DNA of 64,000 nucleotides from Jiella endophytica (GTDB lineage Bacteria > Pseudomonadota > Alphaproteobacteria > Rhizobiales > Rhizobiaceae): NCBI RefSeq assembly GCF_004519335.1, contig NZ_SOZD01000004.1:62001-126000 (forward strand). Direction: 5' to 3'. Under the pieces are notes generated by a model. It was not told the DNA's origin. It was given only the letters and a program-made list of their open reading frames with translations, and ran no database searches. The position numbers and the translations under genes are program-made. Each line of letters starts with the position of its first letter. The stretch's first letter is position 1. Positions 7,648 to 16,189 of the stretch are shown here, piece by piece.

Positions 7648-8463
7648 ATGCAGAGCTATTTCGACGCCAACCGGGCGAACTGGGACGAGCGGGCCGAACT
7701 CCACGCCACCGACGGGACCGGCTCCTACCGCATCGAAAGGGTGCTTGCCGGCGGCTCCAGCCTTCATGCGATCGAAGCGGCCGAACTCGGCGACATTGCC
7801 GGCAAGGACATCGTCCACCTGCAGTGCCATATCGGCCTCGACACGCTGTCGCTGAAGCAGCTCGGCGCAAGGAGCGTCACCGGCCTCGACTTCTCGCCGA
7901 AGGCAATCGCTGCCGCGCGGGATTTTGCTGCAAGGGCCGGCACGGAGGCCCGCTTCGTCGAGGCCTCGCTCTACAATGCGTCGGCAGCGCTGGGCGAGAC
8001 CTATGATCTCGTCTTCGTCACCTGGGGCGCGATCAACTGGCTGCCGGATATCGGCCGCTGGGCGGATATCGTCGCGGCGCTGCTGAGGCCCTGCGGCAGG
8101 CTCTACCTCCTCGAGGGCCACCCGGTGATGAACCAGATGGAATGGGAGGACGGCCGCCTCGTCGCCACCTTCGACCGCTCGACCCCGGCCGACCGACCGC
8201 TCGTCTTCGACGAGGCCGCGACCTACACCGGCGATGCCCGGCCGCTCACCAATACCCGCAACTACGAATGGCTGCACCCGGTGGCCGAGGTGGTGACCGC
8301 GGTGCTCGACGCCGGAATGCGCCTCGAATTCCTGCACGAACACGACCGGCTCGCCTGGCGGGCGTTTCCCGACATGGTGGAAGCGGAGGACGGCCTCTAC
8401 AGGCTTCCCGATGCTGCGGTGAAGTTCCCCCTCGCCTTCTCGCTTGGCGCGACGAAGCTTTGA
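7648..8463 (+). CDS. Class I SAM-dependent methyltransferase
   Basis: A 271-residue Rossmann-type methyltransferase. Motif I is IVHLQCHIGLDTLSLKQLGA (about residues 53-72), followed by the acidic strand VTGLDFSPKAI, with YDLVFVTWGAINWLPD as motif IV and LLRPCGRLYLLEGHPV after it. The substrate cannot be deduced; related proteins are annotated only as class I methyltransferases. An order-specific intergenic repeat begins at its stop codon. Confidence 0.88.
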   Translation: MQSYFDANRANWDERAELHATDGTGSYRIERVLAGGSSLHAIEAAELGDIAGKDIVHLQCHIGLDTLSLKQLGARSVTGLDFSPKAIAAARDFAARAGTEARFVEASLYNASAALGETYDLVFVTWGAINWLPDIGRWADIVAALLRPCGRLYLLEGHPVMNQMEWEDGRLVATFDRSTPADRPLVFDEAATYTGDARPLTNTRNYEWLHPVAEVVTAVLDAGMRLEFLHEHDRLAWRAFPDMVEAEDGLYRLPDAAVKFPLAFSLGATKL

Positions 8464-8564
8464 GCGCCGCGTGTCCGGATGGAACATACGCCGCTCTCAC
8501 GCCCTGAACCGCCGCATCGGGCCTTCCCGGAAATCGACGCCGGTTTTCGGGCCGATGCTGCAGG
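8462..8564 (+). repeat. Hyphomicrobiales intergenic repeat, diverged copy
   Basis: This stretch aligns along its length with 10196-10300: both open with AGCGCCG, contain a CGCTCT block in the middle and end with TTTTCGGGCCGATGCTG. It occupies the whole interval between the methyltransferase stop and the DUF2061 stop. Elements ending in this way are widespread between genes in rhizobial genomes. Confidence 0.7.
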
Positions 8565-8567
8565 GCT

Positions 8568-8801
8568 TCAGCCGGCCGAGGGCGCCGCGACGCCGGATGC
8601 CGCCTTCAGGCCCCAATGCACCGCCGCCCAGACCCGTTCGTGCAGGATGTAGGCGACGAAGCCGAAGCCGCAGGACGTCAGCGCCAGTTCGCCCCCCGCA
8701 AAGAACGATCCGGTGAAGATGTCGCCCAGGATCGCCATGGAAAACAGGCCGACGACCTGCCAGGAAATGGCTTTGGCGAGGCTGCGTTTCTTGCTTTCCA
8801 T
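8568..8801 (-). CDS. DUF2061 small membrane protein
   Basis: A 77-residue protein with two hydrophobic segments (about residues 10-32 and 38-52). The opening ESKKRSLAKAISWQVVG and the later YILHERVWAAVHWG are the family signature. The start is supported by AGGAG eight bases upstream. Function is unknown; the family is a predicted inner-membrane protein. Confidence 0.88.
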   Translation of the reverse strand: MESKKRSLAKAISWQVVGLFSMAILGDIFTGSFFAGGELALTSCGFGFVAYILHERVWAAVHWGLKAASGVAAPSAG

Positions 8802-9171
8802 GGCTCTTCTCCTGCTGTCTGCCCGCGGTGCCGCTGGTGTTTCGATCGCTGACGAGGCTGCACGGCAAGTCCGAAGATAGACTTAAGTCCGGCGAGGTTT
8901 TCGGTGCTGTCAGACGGTTTATCCCGACTATCGCGACGGCATCGATCGATGCCTTCCGCTGCTGATCGCCTCCGGCTTTGTTCGATCGATGCGCGACGAC
9001 GACGCCGACAGGCCGATGTTTTTACAAGCAAAGCCGGGCGTTGCTTGAGCAGGCAGCGGCCTTGCAACGTCGACCGTCTTCCGTCGTCAGATCGCCAGCC
9101 GGGAAAGTTTTCGGGAGAAAATCACACTGCGGCGTGATAGGCACGATTGGTGACAATCATCACGGAACGCC
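8802..9171. other. Gene-free interval upstream of the XRE regulator
   Basis: About 370 bases between divergent genes. No convincing open frame was seen. The right end carries two short inverted repeats at 9121-9163, described separately. Confidence 0.45.
9121..9163. promoter_or_regulatory. Possible autoregulatory operator of the XRE gene
   Basis: Two short dyads, ATCAC-N8-GTGAT (9121-9138) and GTGA-N6-TCAC (9150-9163), share the same half site and end 9 bases before the XRE start codon. This is where a helix-turn-helix repressor would bind its own promoter. Confidence 0.4.
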
Positions 9172-10017
9172 ATGGACAAGCGCGAACGCTCCCGCCTCTT
9201 CCGCGACCGGCTGGCCGCCGCCATGCAGAGCGCCGGCATGACCAAGAGCGGCCTTGCCCGGGCGACCGGCGCCGACCGCTCGACCGTCTCGCTGGCGCTT
9301 TCCGCCGAGGACGGGCGGCTGCCCAATGCCCAGTTCGCCGCCGAATGCGCCGGCGCGCTGGCCGTCTCGTCCGACTGGCTGCTCGGCCTGTCCGACCGCC
9401 ACGAGCGCGGCGCCGACATGCTGCAGGCGGCGATGCGCATGGAGGAGGCCGCGAGGGCGCCCTCCGACGAGCGGATCTTCCGCTGGCACGAGGAGGCACG
9501 CGGCTACAAGATCCGCCATGTCCCTGCCACCCTGCCGGACATGCTGAAGTCCGAGGCGGTGCTGCGCTTCGAATATGGCGACTTCGTCGGCCGCACCTCC
9601 GACCAGGCGATCGCCGACATGCGCGACCGGCTGCAATATCTGCGCGCGCCGGATACCGACTACGAGATCGCCATGCCGGTCGACACGCTGGAGGGCTTTG
9701 CCGCCGGCGAAGGCTACTGGCGCGGCCTTGCCGCCGAAGAGCGCGCCGCCCAGCTGAGGCGGCTCGCCGAGCTGGCCGACGAGCTCTATCCCTCGCTGCG
9801 GCTTCATCTTTTCGACCGCAAGAAGGTCTATTCGGCGCCGGTGACGATCTTCGGACCGCTGCAGGCGAGCGTCTATGTCGGGCGGTTCTACCTGGTCTTT
9901 TCCGAGCGCCGGCAGGTGCTGGAACTGACCCGGCATTTCGACGGCCTGGTGCGTGAGGCGGACGTCGAGGCGAAGAACGCCCCCCGCTTCATTGAAGCGA
10001 TGAGCGTTGCGGACTGA
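9172..10017 (+). CDS. XRE-family helix-turn-helix transcriptional regulator
   Basis: A 281-residue DNA-binding protein. Residues about 10-70 form an XRE/Cro-type helix-turn-helix (MQSAGMTKSGLARATGADRSTVSLALS in outline), followed by SSDWLLGLSD, a common end of this domain. The remaining 200 residues resemble no family I can name but contain an ordered alpha/beta-like region (LHLFDRKKVYSAPVTIFGP and YVGRFYLVFSERRQVLELTRHF), perhaps an effector domain. Likely binds the dyads directly upstream of its start. Confidence 0.82.
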   Translation: MDKRERSRLFRDRLAAAMQSAGMTKSGLARATGADRSTVSLALSAEDGRLPNAQFAAECAGALAVSSDWLLGLSDRHERGADMLQAAMRMEEAARAPSDERIFRWHEEARGYKIRHVPATLPDMLKSEAVLRFEYGDFVGRTSDQAIADMRDRLQYLRAPDTDYEIAMPVDTLEGFAAGEGYWRGLAAEERAAQLRRLAELADELYPSLRLHLFDRKKVYSAPVTIFGPLQASVYVGRFYLVFSERRQVLELTRHFDGLVREADVEAKNAPRFIEAMSVAD

Positions 10018-10022
10018 GCCCG

Positions 10023-10370
10023 TCAGCGCCAGAAGGGCTTTCGCGCCTCTTCCTCGGCCTCGTCGCGGGTGAGGCCGAGATCGCGGAGCTGCCAGTCGGA
10101 AAGGTCAGAGAGGTCGCGCCGCTGGCGGTGCCGGCATGTCCAGCGCCATATCAGCGCCGTGAGGCTGGCGACGACCTGCAGCGACTGCCGCACGTTAGAG
10201 CGCCGTGCGTCTGAACGGACGCCCAAAGGACGCTCTAAAATATTGAATCTACGCATCGTGCTTTCCGAAATTGATTCCGATTTTCGGGCCGATGCTGTAG
10301 CCGGATGCGCAGGAGCTTTCGGCAGCTGCTGCCTCCGATGCGTCGCCTTCGCGATCGTCTGATGTGCCAT
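10023..10370 (-). CDS. DUF1127 domain small protein, frame running through an intergenic repeat
   Basis: A predicted 115-residue protein whose last 45 residues are a DUF1127 domain: RRDLSDLSDWQLRDLGLTRDEAEEEARKPFWR is characteristic. DUF1127 proteins are small basic RNA-associated regulators in Alphaproteobacteria. The ATG at 10370 follows AAGGGA. An alternative ATG at 10256 (with GGAAAG upstream) lies inside the order-specific repeat at 10196-10300, which the frame crosses. Either the repeat was inserted in frame or it supplied a new start. Confidence 0.7.
   Translation of the reverse strand: MAHQTIAKATHRRQQLPKAPAHPATASARKSESISESTMRRFNILERPLGVRSDARRSNVRQSLQVVASLTALIWRWTCRHRQRRDLSDLSDWQLRDLGLTRDEAEEEARKPFWR
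10196..10300 (+). repeat. Hyphomicrobiales intergenic repeat
   Basis: Begins TAGAGCGCC, contains complementary ends AGAGCG and CGCTCT about 40 bases apart with an inner GCGTC/GACGC hairpin, then TAAAATATTGAAT and TTTTCGGGCCGATGCTGTAG. A second diverged copy is at 8462-8564. Here it overlaps the DUF1127 reading frame. Confidence 0.75.
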
Positions 10371-10493
10371 CGTCTGTCCCTTGAAGCGGTTCCGCTCGGC
10401 GAAGGGATAGGCCGACCGTGCGGCGCGATGCTTCGGCAACCGCCGAAACGATGACGCTGGGCGGCGTTGCCGCGATGGGGTAGCCTCGGGGCC

Positions 10494-11234
10494 ATGACGA
10501 GCCTTGCCTCCGGCATCACCCTTGCCACCACCGCCAGCCTGATCGGCGACGTCGCCCGGGCGAACATCCTCTGCGCGCTGTCCGGCGGGCAGGCGCTGAC
10601 CGCCGGCGAGCTCGCCTCTCATGCCGGCGTCGGCGCATCAACGACCAGCGGCCATCTGGCGAAGCTCGCCGAGGCAGGGCTGATCACCACGCTGAAACAG
10701 GGGCGGCACCGCTACTATCGGCTTTCGGGCCCGAAGGTCGCCGCGATGATCGAGACGCTGATGGCGGCGAGCGACCTCACCCCGCCGCGCCATCGCCCGG
10801 TCGGCCCGCGCGACGAGGCGCTGCGCCGTGCCCGCAGCTGCTACGACCACATGGCTGGCCGCTTCGCGGTCGAGCTGGCGGAGCGGCTCGAGGAGCGCGG
10901 CTTCCTCGTCCTCTCCGACGAGGGCGGCTATGTCACCGAGGCGGGCTCGGCGTTCTTCGCGCGGTTCGGGCTGGAGCTCGGCGCGGCCGCGGGCCGCCGG
11001 CCGCTCTGTCGCTGCTGTCTCGACTGGAGCGAGCGGCGCTTTCACATCGGCGGGCGGCTGGGGACGGCCCTGTTCGCCCATGCGCTCGGGCGAGGATGGG
11101 TGGCGCGAGTTGCGGGCAGCCGTGCCTTGCGGGTCACCCGCACCGGCGAGGCGGCGCTTGCCGGCGGGCTGTTCCGCTGCGAGCCCCTCGACAGGCCGGT
11201 CTCGGCGTGGGAAGCGCTTACAGCGTCAGCTTGA
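10494..11234 (+). CDS. ArsR-type winged-helix transcriptional regulator
   Basis: A 246-residue regulator. The first 95 residues form an ArsR-like winged helix: ILCALSGGQALTAGELASHAGVGASTTSGHLAKLAEAGLI is the recognition region, followed by the wing KQGRHRYYRLS. The C-terminal half carries a Cys-rich stretch with CRCC next to LDWSERRFHIGGRLG, a form found in the larger ArsR regulators of rhizobia. The ATG at 10494 starts just before the domain; a further upstream start is possible. It overlaps the convergent acetyltransferase gene by 17 bases. Confidence 0.87.
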   Translation: MTSLASGITLATTASLIGDVARANILCALSGGQALTAGELASHAGVGASTTSGHLAKLAEAGLITTLKQGRHRYYRLSGPKVAAMIETLMAASDLTPPRHRPVGPRDEALRRARSCYDHMAGRFAVELAERLEERGFLVLSDEGGYVTEAGSAFFARFGLELGAAAGRRPLCRCCLDWSERRFHIGGRLGTALFAHALGRGWVARVAGSRALRVTRTGEAALAGGLFRCEPLDRPVSAWEALTASA

Positions 11235-11667
11235 AGCCGAAATGCGATTTCTGAAAGCCCAGCCGCTCGTAGAAGCGGTGGGTGTCGAGACGGCTGGCGT
11301 CCGAGGTCAGCTGCACCATCCGGCAGCCCCGCTCGCGGCAGGTCTCCACCGCCCAGCCGATCATCTCAGCGCCGAGCCCCTGTCCGCGCAGATCGGAGGC
11401 GATGCGCACCGCCTCGATCTGGCCGCGCCAGGCGCCCTTGTGGCCGATGCCGGGGATGAGGGTGAGCTGCTGGGTGCCGACGATCCGGCCATCTAGAACG
11501 GCGACGGCGAGATATTGCATCGGGTCGGCGTCGATCGCCTCGAAGGCGGCAAGATAGGCCGGATCGAGAGGCAGCGAGGCATCGTCGCGGGCTCGGCCCC
11601 TGACGTCGTCGGCCAGAAGCCCGACGATCGCCGGCAGATCGTCCTTCGTCGCGCGCCGCATTTCCAT
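11218..11667 (-). CDS. GNAT-family N-acetyltransferase
   Basis: A 149-residue acetyltransferase beginning MEMRRATKDDLPAIVGLL. Motif A is VEAVRIASDLRGQGLGAEMIGWAVE with the acetyl-CoA loop RGQGLG, followed by the motif B region MVQLTSDASRLDTHRFYERLGF. Its 3' end overlaps that of the ArsR gene on the other strand. The substrate is unknown. Confidence 0.9.
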   Translation of the reverse strand: MEMRRATKDDLPAIVGLLADDVRGRARDDASLPLDPAYLAAFEAIDADPMQYLAVAVLDGRIVGTQQLTLIPGIGHKGAWRGQIEAVRIASDLRGQGLGAEMIGWAVETCRERGCRMVQLTSDASRLDTHRFYERLGFQKSHFGFKLTL

Positions 11668-11764
11668 CGCTGATTCCCCGTCCCCTGGCATGCTTGCCAG
11701 CCTGATAGGCCGCGGCGGGGGGAGCGGCAAGCCGCCCGGTGAGGACGGTTTCGCCAGCGGCGAG

Positions 11765-12715
11765 CTATCTTGCGGCGATGTCGAAGACGAAGATCGTCGA
11801 CCGATCGTCGTCCGGCATGAAATAAGCCCGAAGGCCGTCGCCGTGGGCCTCGACGAAGAACGGGTTCTGGGTCATCGGCAGGCCGGACGGCGCCCACTTC
11901 TCCACCGGCAGCTGCCAGACCGGGCGGCCCGTCTCCAGATCGACGAGCTCCATGCCGCCGAGGCGGAAGGGCTCGGCGTCCGGAGCGGTCCTATAGGTGT
12001 TGAGGCCGGAGCAGAGCATGCGGGAGGCGCCCGCAGAGTGGCAGTCCTGATAGTCGATGTACTGGGCCGGATTCATCACCCGCAGCTTCGCCGGTTCGGC
12101 GTCGGCGTTCTCAGGCTTGCCGTCCTCGGCGAGCGGCCAGGCATAGAACCGGCGCGAGCCCCAGGAAACGCCGTGCAGCGTGTTGGTCGCTGTATCGTGG
12201 ACGAGGCCGCCGATATGGTCGGCGAAGGTGAACAGCTTCTTCGCCTGCATCGTCTTCGGATCGACACGGTAGATGATCGAATGGCTGTTCGGCCGGTATT
12301 CGGCGGCAGGCACCCAGAGATATTCGCCGTCGAAGTCGATGCCGCCGGGGTGATACATCGTGCCTTCGCCGAGGCTGAGATCGCCGAGCATCCTGCCGTC
12401 CGGCCCGATCTTGAAGAGATGCCCCTCGCCCTCGCCGGCATCGCGGTCGTAGCCGTCCTTCGGCGCCTCGTATTTTTCCGGCTTCTGGATGATATTCACC
12501 GCCGAGACGAAGAAATCGTCGCCGATCTTCACCATGCCCTGCGGATGGAAGGTGTCGAAACCGACTGTGATCTCCCCGGCCGGCGACCAGGCGGCGCCGC
12601 GGGTGAGCGTCATGAACCGGTCTCCGACGGCCGTGCCAGCGGTCTCGTCCGCGGCTGCGGACAAGGGAGCGGCCACGACCGTCGCGATCAGCGCCATCGC
12701 AAGCAAGGACTTCAT
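11765..12715 (-). CDS. Secreted DUF6454-family protein
   Basis: A 316-residue protein with an N-terminal signal peptide (MKSLLAMALIATVVAAPLSAAADE, cleavage near AAA-DE). The mature part looks like a beta-propeller with repeated blade-like stretches (HPQGMVKIGDDFFVSAV, HPGGIDFDGEYLWVPAAEY, HIGGLVHDTATNTLHGVSW). Best assigned to the DUF6454 group; function unknown, probably periplasmic. GGAGG lies upstream of the ATG at 12715. A terminator separates it from the SDR gene before it. Confidence 0.75.
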   Translation of the reverse strand: MKSLLAMALIATVVAAPLSAAADETAGTAVGDRFMTLTRGAAWSPAGEITVGFDTFHPQGMVKIGDDFFVSAVNIIQKPEKYEAPKDGYDRDAGEGEGHLFKIGPDGRMLGDLSLGEGTMYHPGGIDFDGEYLWVPAAEYRPNSHSIIYRVDPKTMQAKKLFTFADHIGGLVHDTATNTLHGVSWGSRRFYAWPLAEDGKPENADAEPAKLRVMNPAQYIDYQDCHSAGASRMLCSGLNTYRTAPDAEPFRLGGMELVDLETGRPVWQLPVEKWAPSGLPMTQNPFFVEAHGDGLRAYFMPDDDRSTIFVFDIAAR

Positions 12716-12732
12716 CACCCGATCCTCCGGAT

Positions 12733-12772
12733 ACAAAAACCGCCCCGGCCGTAGCGAACGGAGCCGGAGCGG
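12733..12772 (-). terminator. Intrinsic terminator after the second SDR gene
   Basis: On the minus strand a long GC-rich stem (CCGCTCCGGC pairing with GGCCGGGGCGG, loop about 12 bases) is followed by TTTTTGT. It ends the SDR transcript before the DUF6454 gene. Confidence 0.75.
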
Positions 12773-12826
12773 TTTGTCGCAGAGGATTGTTGCAGCGCGA
12801 TAACGGCCGGGCGCTGCCCCGTTTTC

Positions 12827-13624
12827 CTAGTTCTGGACGGCCTGCACAGAGCCGCCATCGACCCTGAGATTCGAGCCGTTGATGAAGGAGCCGCGCTCCG
12901 AGACGACGAGAGCGATCGCCGCCGCCACCTCCTCGACCTTGCCGCGTCGCTTCAGCGCGATGCCGGGCCGCTCTTCTTCCAGGAAGCTCTCGACGGCCTC
13001 GTCGAAGGAGACGCCCATTTCCTTGGACCGCTTCTCCATCATGCCGTCGGTCATCGCCGTCTCGATGAAGGCGGGCGAGACGGTGTTGCAGAGGATGCCG
13101 TGTTCGGCCTCCTTGTAGGAAAGGTTCTTCACGAAGGCCGCCAGCGCCGCCTTGGCGGTGTTGTAGGTCGCCTCGTCCCAATAGGGCTGCACCGCGTTTT
13201 CCGAGGTGATGCAGACGAAGCGGCCCCAGCCCTTCTCGCGCATCGCCGGGAAGGTCGCCCGGGCGACGCGCACCGCCGACATGAAGTCGATCTGCCAGGC
13301 TTCCAGATAGTCCTCGTCTGTCATGTCGAGCGGATGGCCCTTGGCGCCGGTGATGCCCGAGGTATGGACGACGATGTCGACCGCGCCGAACGTTTCGCGG
13401 CCCTTGCGCGCCATGGTGTCGACGTCCGACTGGTCGGTGACGTCCGCGGCGACGCAGAGCACCTCGGTCGGCAGCGACGCCGCGTCCTTTTCGAGCTGGT
13501 CTATCTTCAGATCCGACAGCACCAGCTTCACCCCCTCGTCGGCGAGGATCTTCGCGGTCGCGAAACCCATGCCGCCGGTGGCGCCGGTGATGAGGGCGAC
13601 CTTGTCTCTGATCTGCAAATCCAT
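12827..13624 (-). CDS. Short-chain dehydrogenase/reductase (SDR family)
   Basis: A 265-residue classical SDR. The cofactor motif is TGATGGMG (residue 14 on), with HTSG in place of the usual NNAG, a catalytic serine in CITSENAV, and YNTAK as the catalytic Tyr/Lys. The product ends INGSNLRVDGGSVQAVQN. AAGGGAC precedes the ATG. The HTSG variant is seen in some SDR subgroups and does not by itself suggest loss of activity. The substrate is unknown; divergent from rsmE. Confidence 0.9.
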   Translation of the reverse strand: MDLQIRDKVALITGATGGMGFATAKILADEGVKLVLSDLKIDQLEKDAASLPTEVLCVAADVTDQSDVDTMARKGRETFGAVDIVVHTSGITGAKGHPLDMTDEDYLEAWQIDFMSAVRVARATFPAMREKGWGRFVCITSENAVQPYWDEATYNTAKAALAAFVKNLSYKEAEHGILCNTVSPAFIETAMTDGMMEKRSKEMGVSFDEAVESFLEEERPGIALKRRGKVEEVAAAIALVVSERGSFINGSNLRVDGGSVQAVQN

Positions 13625-13710
13625 GAAACGTCCCTTCGAGTGACTGGATGATTTGCGCCGACAACGGCGCGCTGCGGCTTAGGTTGCGGCGCGGCAGGGA
13701 GCGAGAGGCG

Positions 13711-14448
13711 ATGCCCGACTACGATTTCAAAAGCCCGCGCCTGTGCGTCGAGGCCGATCTCGGCGAAGGCGCCAGGTTTTCCCTCGAACCGGCGCAGGCA
13801 AATTATCTCACCGCCGTCATGCGGCTCGACACCGGCGCCGCCGTGCTCGCCTTCAACGGCCGCGACGGCGAATGGCGCTGCCGGCTGGAAAAGCCGGCGA
13901 AGAAGAAGGCCGATCTCGTGCCGGAGGAGCGGTTGCGGGCGCAGACGCCGGCGCAAAGCCTTGCCTATCTCTTCGCCCCGCTGAAGCATGCACGGCTCGA
14001 CTACATGGTGCAGAAGGCGGTGGAGATGGGCGCCGGCATCCTGCAGCCGGTGATGACACAGCATGTCCAGGCGAGCCGGGTGAATGTCGAGCGCATGCGG
14101 GCGAACGCGATCGAGGCGGCCGAGCAGTGCGGCATCCTGACGATCGCCGACTGCCGCGAGCCGCTGAAATTCGACGAGGCGCTGGCAGCGTATCTGCCTT
14201 GCGGGCCGATGATCTTCTGCGACGAGCGGCAGGATGCCGAAAGCCCGATCGCGACGCTCGGCAGGCTGGCGAAGGGCCCCGCTTCGCTGCTGATCGGGCC
14301 GGAGGGCGGCTTTTCCGCCGACGAGCGCGAGCGGCTGCGCGGCGAGGCGGGGGTGACGGCGATCTCGCTCGGGCCACGGATCCTCAGGGCCGACACCGCC
14401 GCCGTTGCGGCGCTGGCCGTCGTCCAGGCAACGATCGGGGATTGGTGA
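13711..14448 (+). CDS. rsmE: 16S rRNA (uracil(1498)-N(3))-methyltransferase RsmE
   Basis: Methylates N3 of U1498 of 16S rRNA using SAM; a SPOUT-class enzyme of 245 residues. Family stretches include LDYMVQKAVEMGAG, QHVQASRVNVERM, LLIGPEGGFSADE and SLGPRILRADTAAVAAL, the last two forming the knotted SAM site. The ATG at 13711 is preceded by GAGAGG; the frame is open upstream. It precedes gshA, an arrangement common in rhizobia. Confidence 0.95.
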   Translation: MPDYDFKSPRLCVEADLGEGARFSLEPAQANYLTAVMRLDTGAAVLAFNGRDGEWRCRLEKPAKKKADLVPEERLRAQTPAQSLAYLFAPLKHARLDYMVQKAVEMGAGILQPVMTQHVQASRVNVERMRANAIEAAEQCGILTIADCREPLKFDEALAAYLPCGPMIFCDERQDAESPIATLGRLAKGPASLLIGPEGGFSADERERLRGEAGVTAISLGPRILRADTAAVAALAVVQATIGDW

Positions 14449-14604
14449 GGGCTAACGCATAACCTCGCAGAAGCCCGCTGGCCGCACCGTCAACCGAAGC
14501 CGTCTTGCGCGATGCGACGATTCGGGGCAGACCGCCATCTTGTGGAATGGCCGGTTCCGCGCGCCGGATGAACGGCGCCCAGCGCAACGAATGGACACGA
14601 CAAA

Positions 14605-15978
14605 ATGGCGCGCGACACGACCGATCTCACCCCCATCTCGACGATGGACGACCTGATCGGGCATCTGAAGGACGGCGAGAAGCCGGCCGCCGATTTCCGC
14701 ATCGGCACCGAGCACGAGAAGTTCGGCTATTACCTCGAAGACCTCTCGCCGGTCCCCTATGAGGGCGAGCGCGGCATCCGCGCGATCCTCGAAGGCATGC
14801 AGTCGCTCTCCGGCTGGGAGCCGATCGTCGACGACGGCCGGATCATCGGCCTCTTCGGCTCCAGCGGCCAGGGCGCGATCTCGCTGGAGCCGGGCGGCCA
14901 GTTCGAACTCTCCGGCGCGCCGCTGGAGACGATCCACGCCACCTGCCGGGAATCCAACGCCCATCTCGCCGAGGTGCGCGCCGTCGCCAAGGAGCTCGGC
15001 ATCGGCTTTCTCGGCATCGGCTCCTCGCCGCTCTGGACCCTGGCCGAAACGCCGATCATGCCGAAGTCGCGCTACGACATCATGCGCCGCTACATGAAGA
15101 AGGTCGGCACGCGCGGCCTCGACATGATGCTCCGAACGGCGACGATCCAGGTCAATCTCGACTTTTCGGACGAGGCCGACATGCGCCGCAAGATGCGCGT
15201 CGGCATGAAGCTGCAGCCGGTCGCCTCGGCGCTGTTTGCCCACTCCCCCTTCACCGAGGGAAAGCCGAACGGCCTCGTCTCCTGGCGCTCGGAGGTCTGG
15301 CACGATGTCGACAACCAGCGCTCGGGCCTGCTGCCCTTCGTCTTCGAAGAGGATTTCACCTACCGGCACTATGTCGAATGGGCGCTCGACGTGCCGATGT
15401 ATTTCGTCACCCGCGGCGGGCGCTATCACGACGCGACGGATGTCACATTCCGCCAGTTCATGGACGGCGCTCTCAAGGGCAAAGTCGAGGATCCCGAGCC
15501 GCAGATGGGCGACTGGGTCAACCATCTCTCGACGCTGTTTCCCGACGTCCGGCTGAAGCGCTTCATCGAGATGCGCGGTGCCGACGGCGGCCCGTGGCGG
15601 CGGATCTGTGCCCTGCCGGCCTATTGGGTGGGCCTCCTCTATGACGACGCGACGTTGCGCGAGGTCGACGAGATGACCGCCGACTGGAGCTTCGAGGAAG
15701 TCTCGGCGATGCGCCGCGACGTGCCGCGCGAGGGGTTCCGCACCAGGTTCCGCGATGCCACCGTGCTCGACCTTTCCCGCAAGACGCTGGAAATGGCGCG
15801 CAAGGGGCTGAAGGCCCGCGGCCGGCTGAACGACGAGGGCAACGACGAGAGCTTCTTCCTCGCGCCGCTGGAAGAGGTGGTCGCCCGCGGTACCACCTCG
15901 GCGGAGGAACTGGTGCGGCTCTATGAGGAACAGTGGGAGCGCTCGATGCCGCGGCTGTTCAAGCATCTGAGCTACTGA
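14605..15978 (+). CDS. gshA: Glutamate--cysteine ligase
   Basis: ATP-dependent first step of glutathione synthesis, joining glutamate and cysteine. The 457-residue product belongs to the plant/alphaproteobacterial type (GCS2-like): FRIGTEHEKFGYY near the start, GQGAISLEPGGQFELSGAP in the active site, TATIQVNLDFSDEADM, LFAHSPFTEGKPNG and WRSEVWHDVDNQRSG. It starts about 155 bases after rsmE, and co-transcription is likely. The ribosome binding site is weak. Confidence 0.95.
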   Translation: MARDTTDLTPISTMDDLIGHLKDGEKPAADFRIGTEHEKFGYYLEDLSPVPYEGERGIRAILEGMQSLSGWEPIVDDGRIIGLFGSSGQGAISLEPGGQFELSGAPLETIHATCRESNAHLAEVRAVAKELGIGFLGIGSSPLWTLAETPIMPKSRYDIMRRYMKKVGTRGLDMMLRTATIQVNLDFSDEADMRRKMRVGMKLQPVASALFAHSPFTEGKPNGLVSWRSEVWHDVDNQRSGLLPFVFEEDFTYRHYVEWALDVPMYFVTRGGRYHDATDVTFRQFMDGALKGKVEDPEPQMGDWVNHLSTLFPDVRLKRFIEMRGADGGPWRRICALPAYWVGLLYDDATLREVDEMTADWSFEEVSAMRRDVPREGFRTRFRDATVLDLSRKTLEMARKGLKARGRLNDEGNDESFFLAPLEEVVARGTTSAEELVRLYEEQWERSMPRLFKHLSY

Positions 15979-16189
15979 ACGAACGGACGATCCGCCGCAG
16001 CCGCAGGGTCCGGCCTGGGCGTCTGAGACGATTGCAAACAACCATTGAAATCAGCGATTAAGCGCCCGCGATATCATTTTTGCGACGATCTCGGGCTGGT
16101 CTTCGAACCGCCGATTTCCATTTTGCTTTTCTGCACGATGCTGTAGCATCTCCTGATGTTGAAACGGGCACCCAGCCGACAGGCCGATC

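Noticed and set aside
10267-10622. Longer upstream start for the DUF1127 protein (to 10622)
   Set aside because: The extension is antisense to the ArsR gene and lacks a ribosome binding site; the ATG at 10370 has one.
12111-13664. A 517-codon minus-strand frame across the SDR and DUF6454 genes
   Set aside because: A shifted frame of two well-supported genes, with Arg/Gly/His-rich shadow sequence.
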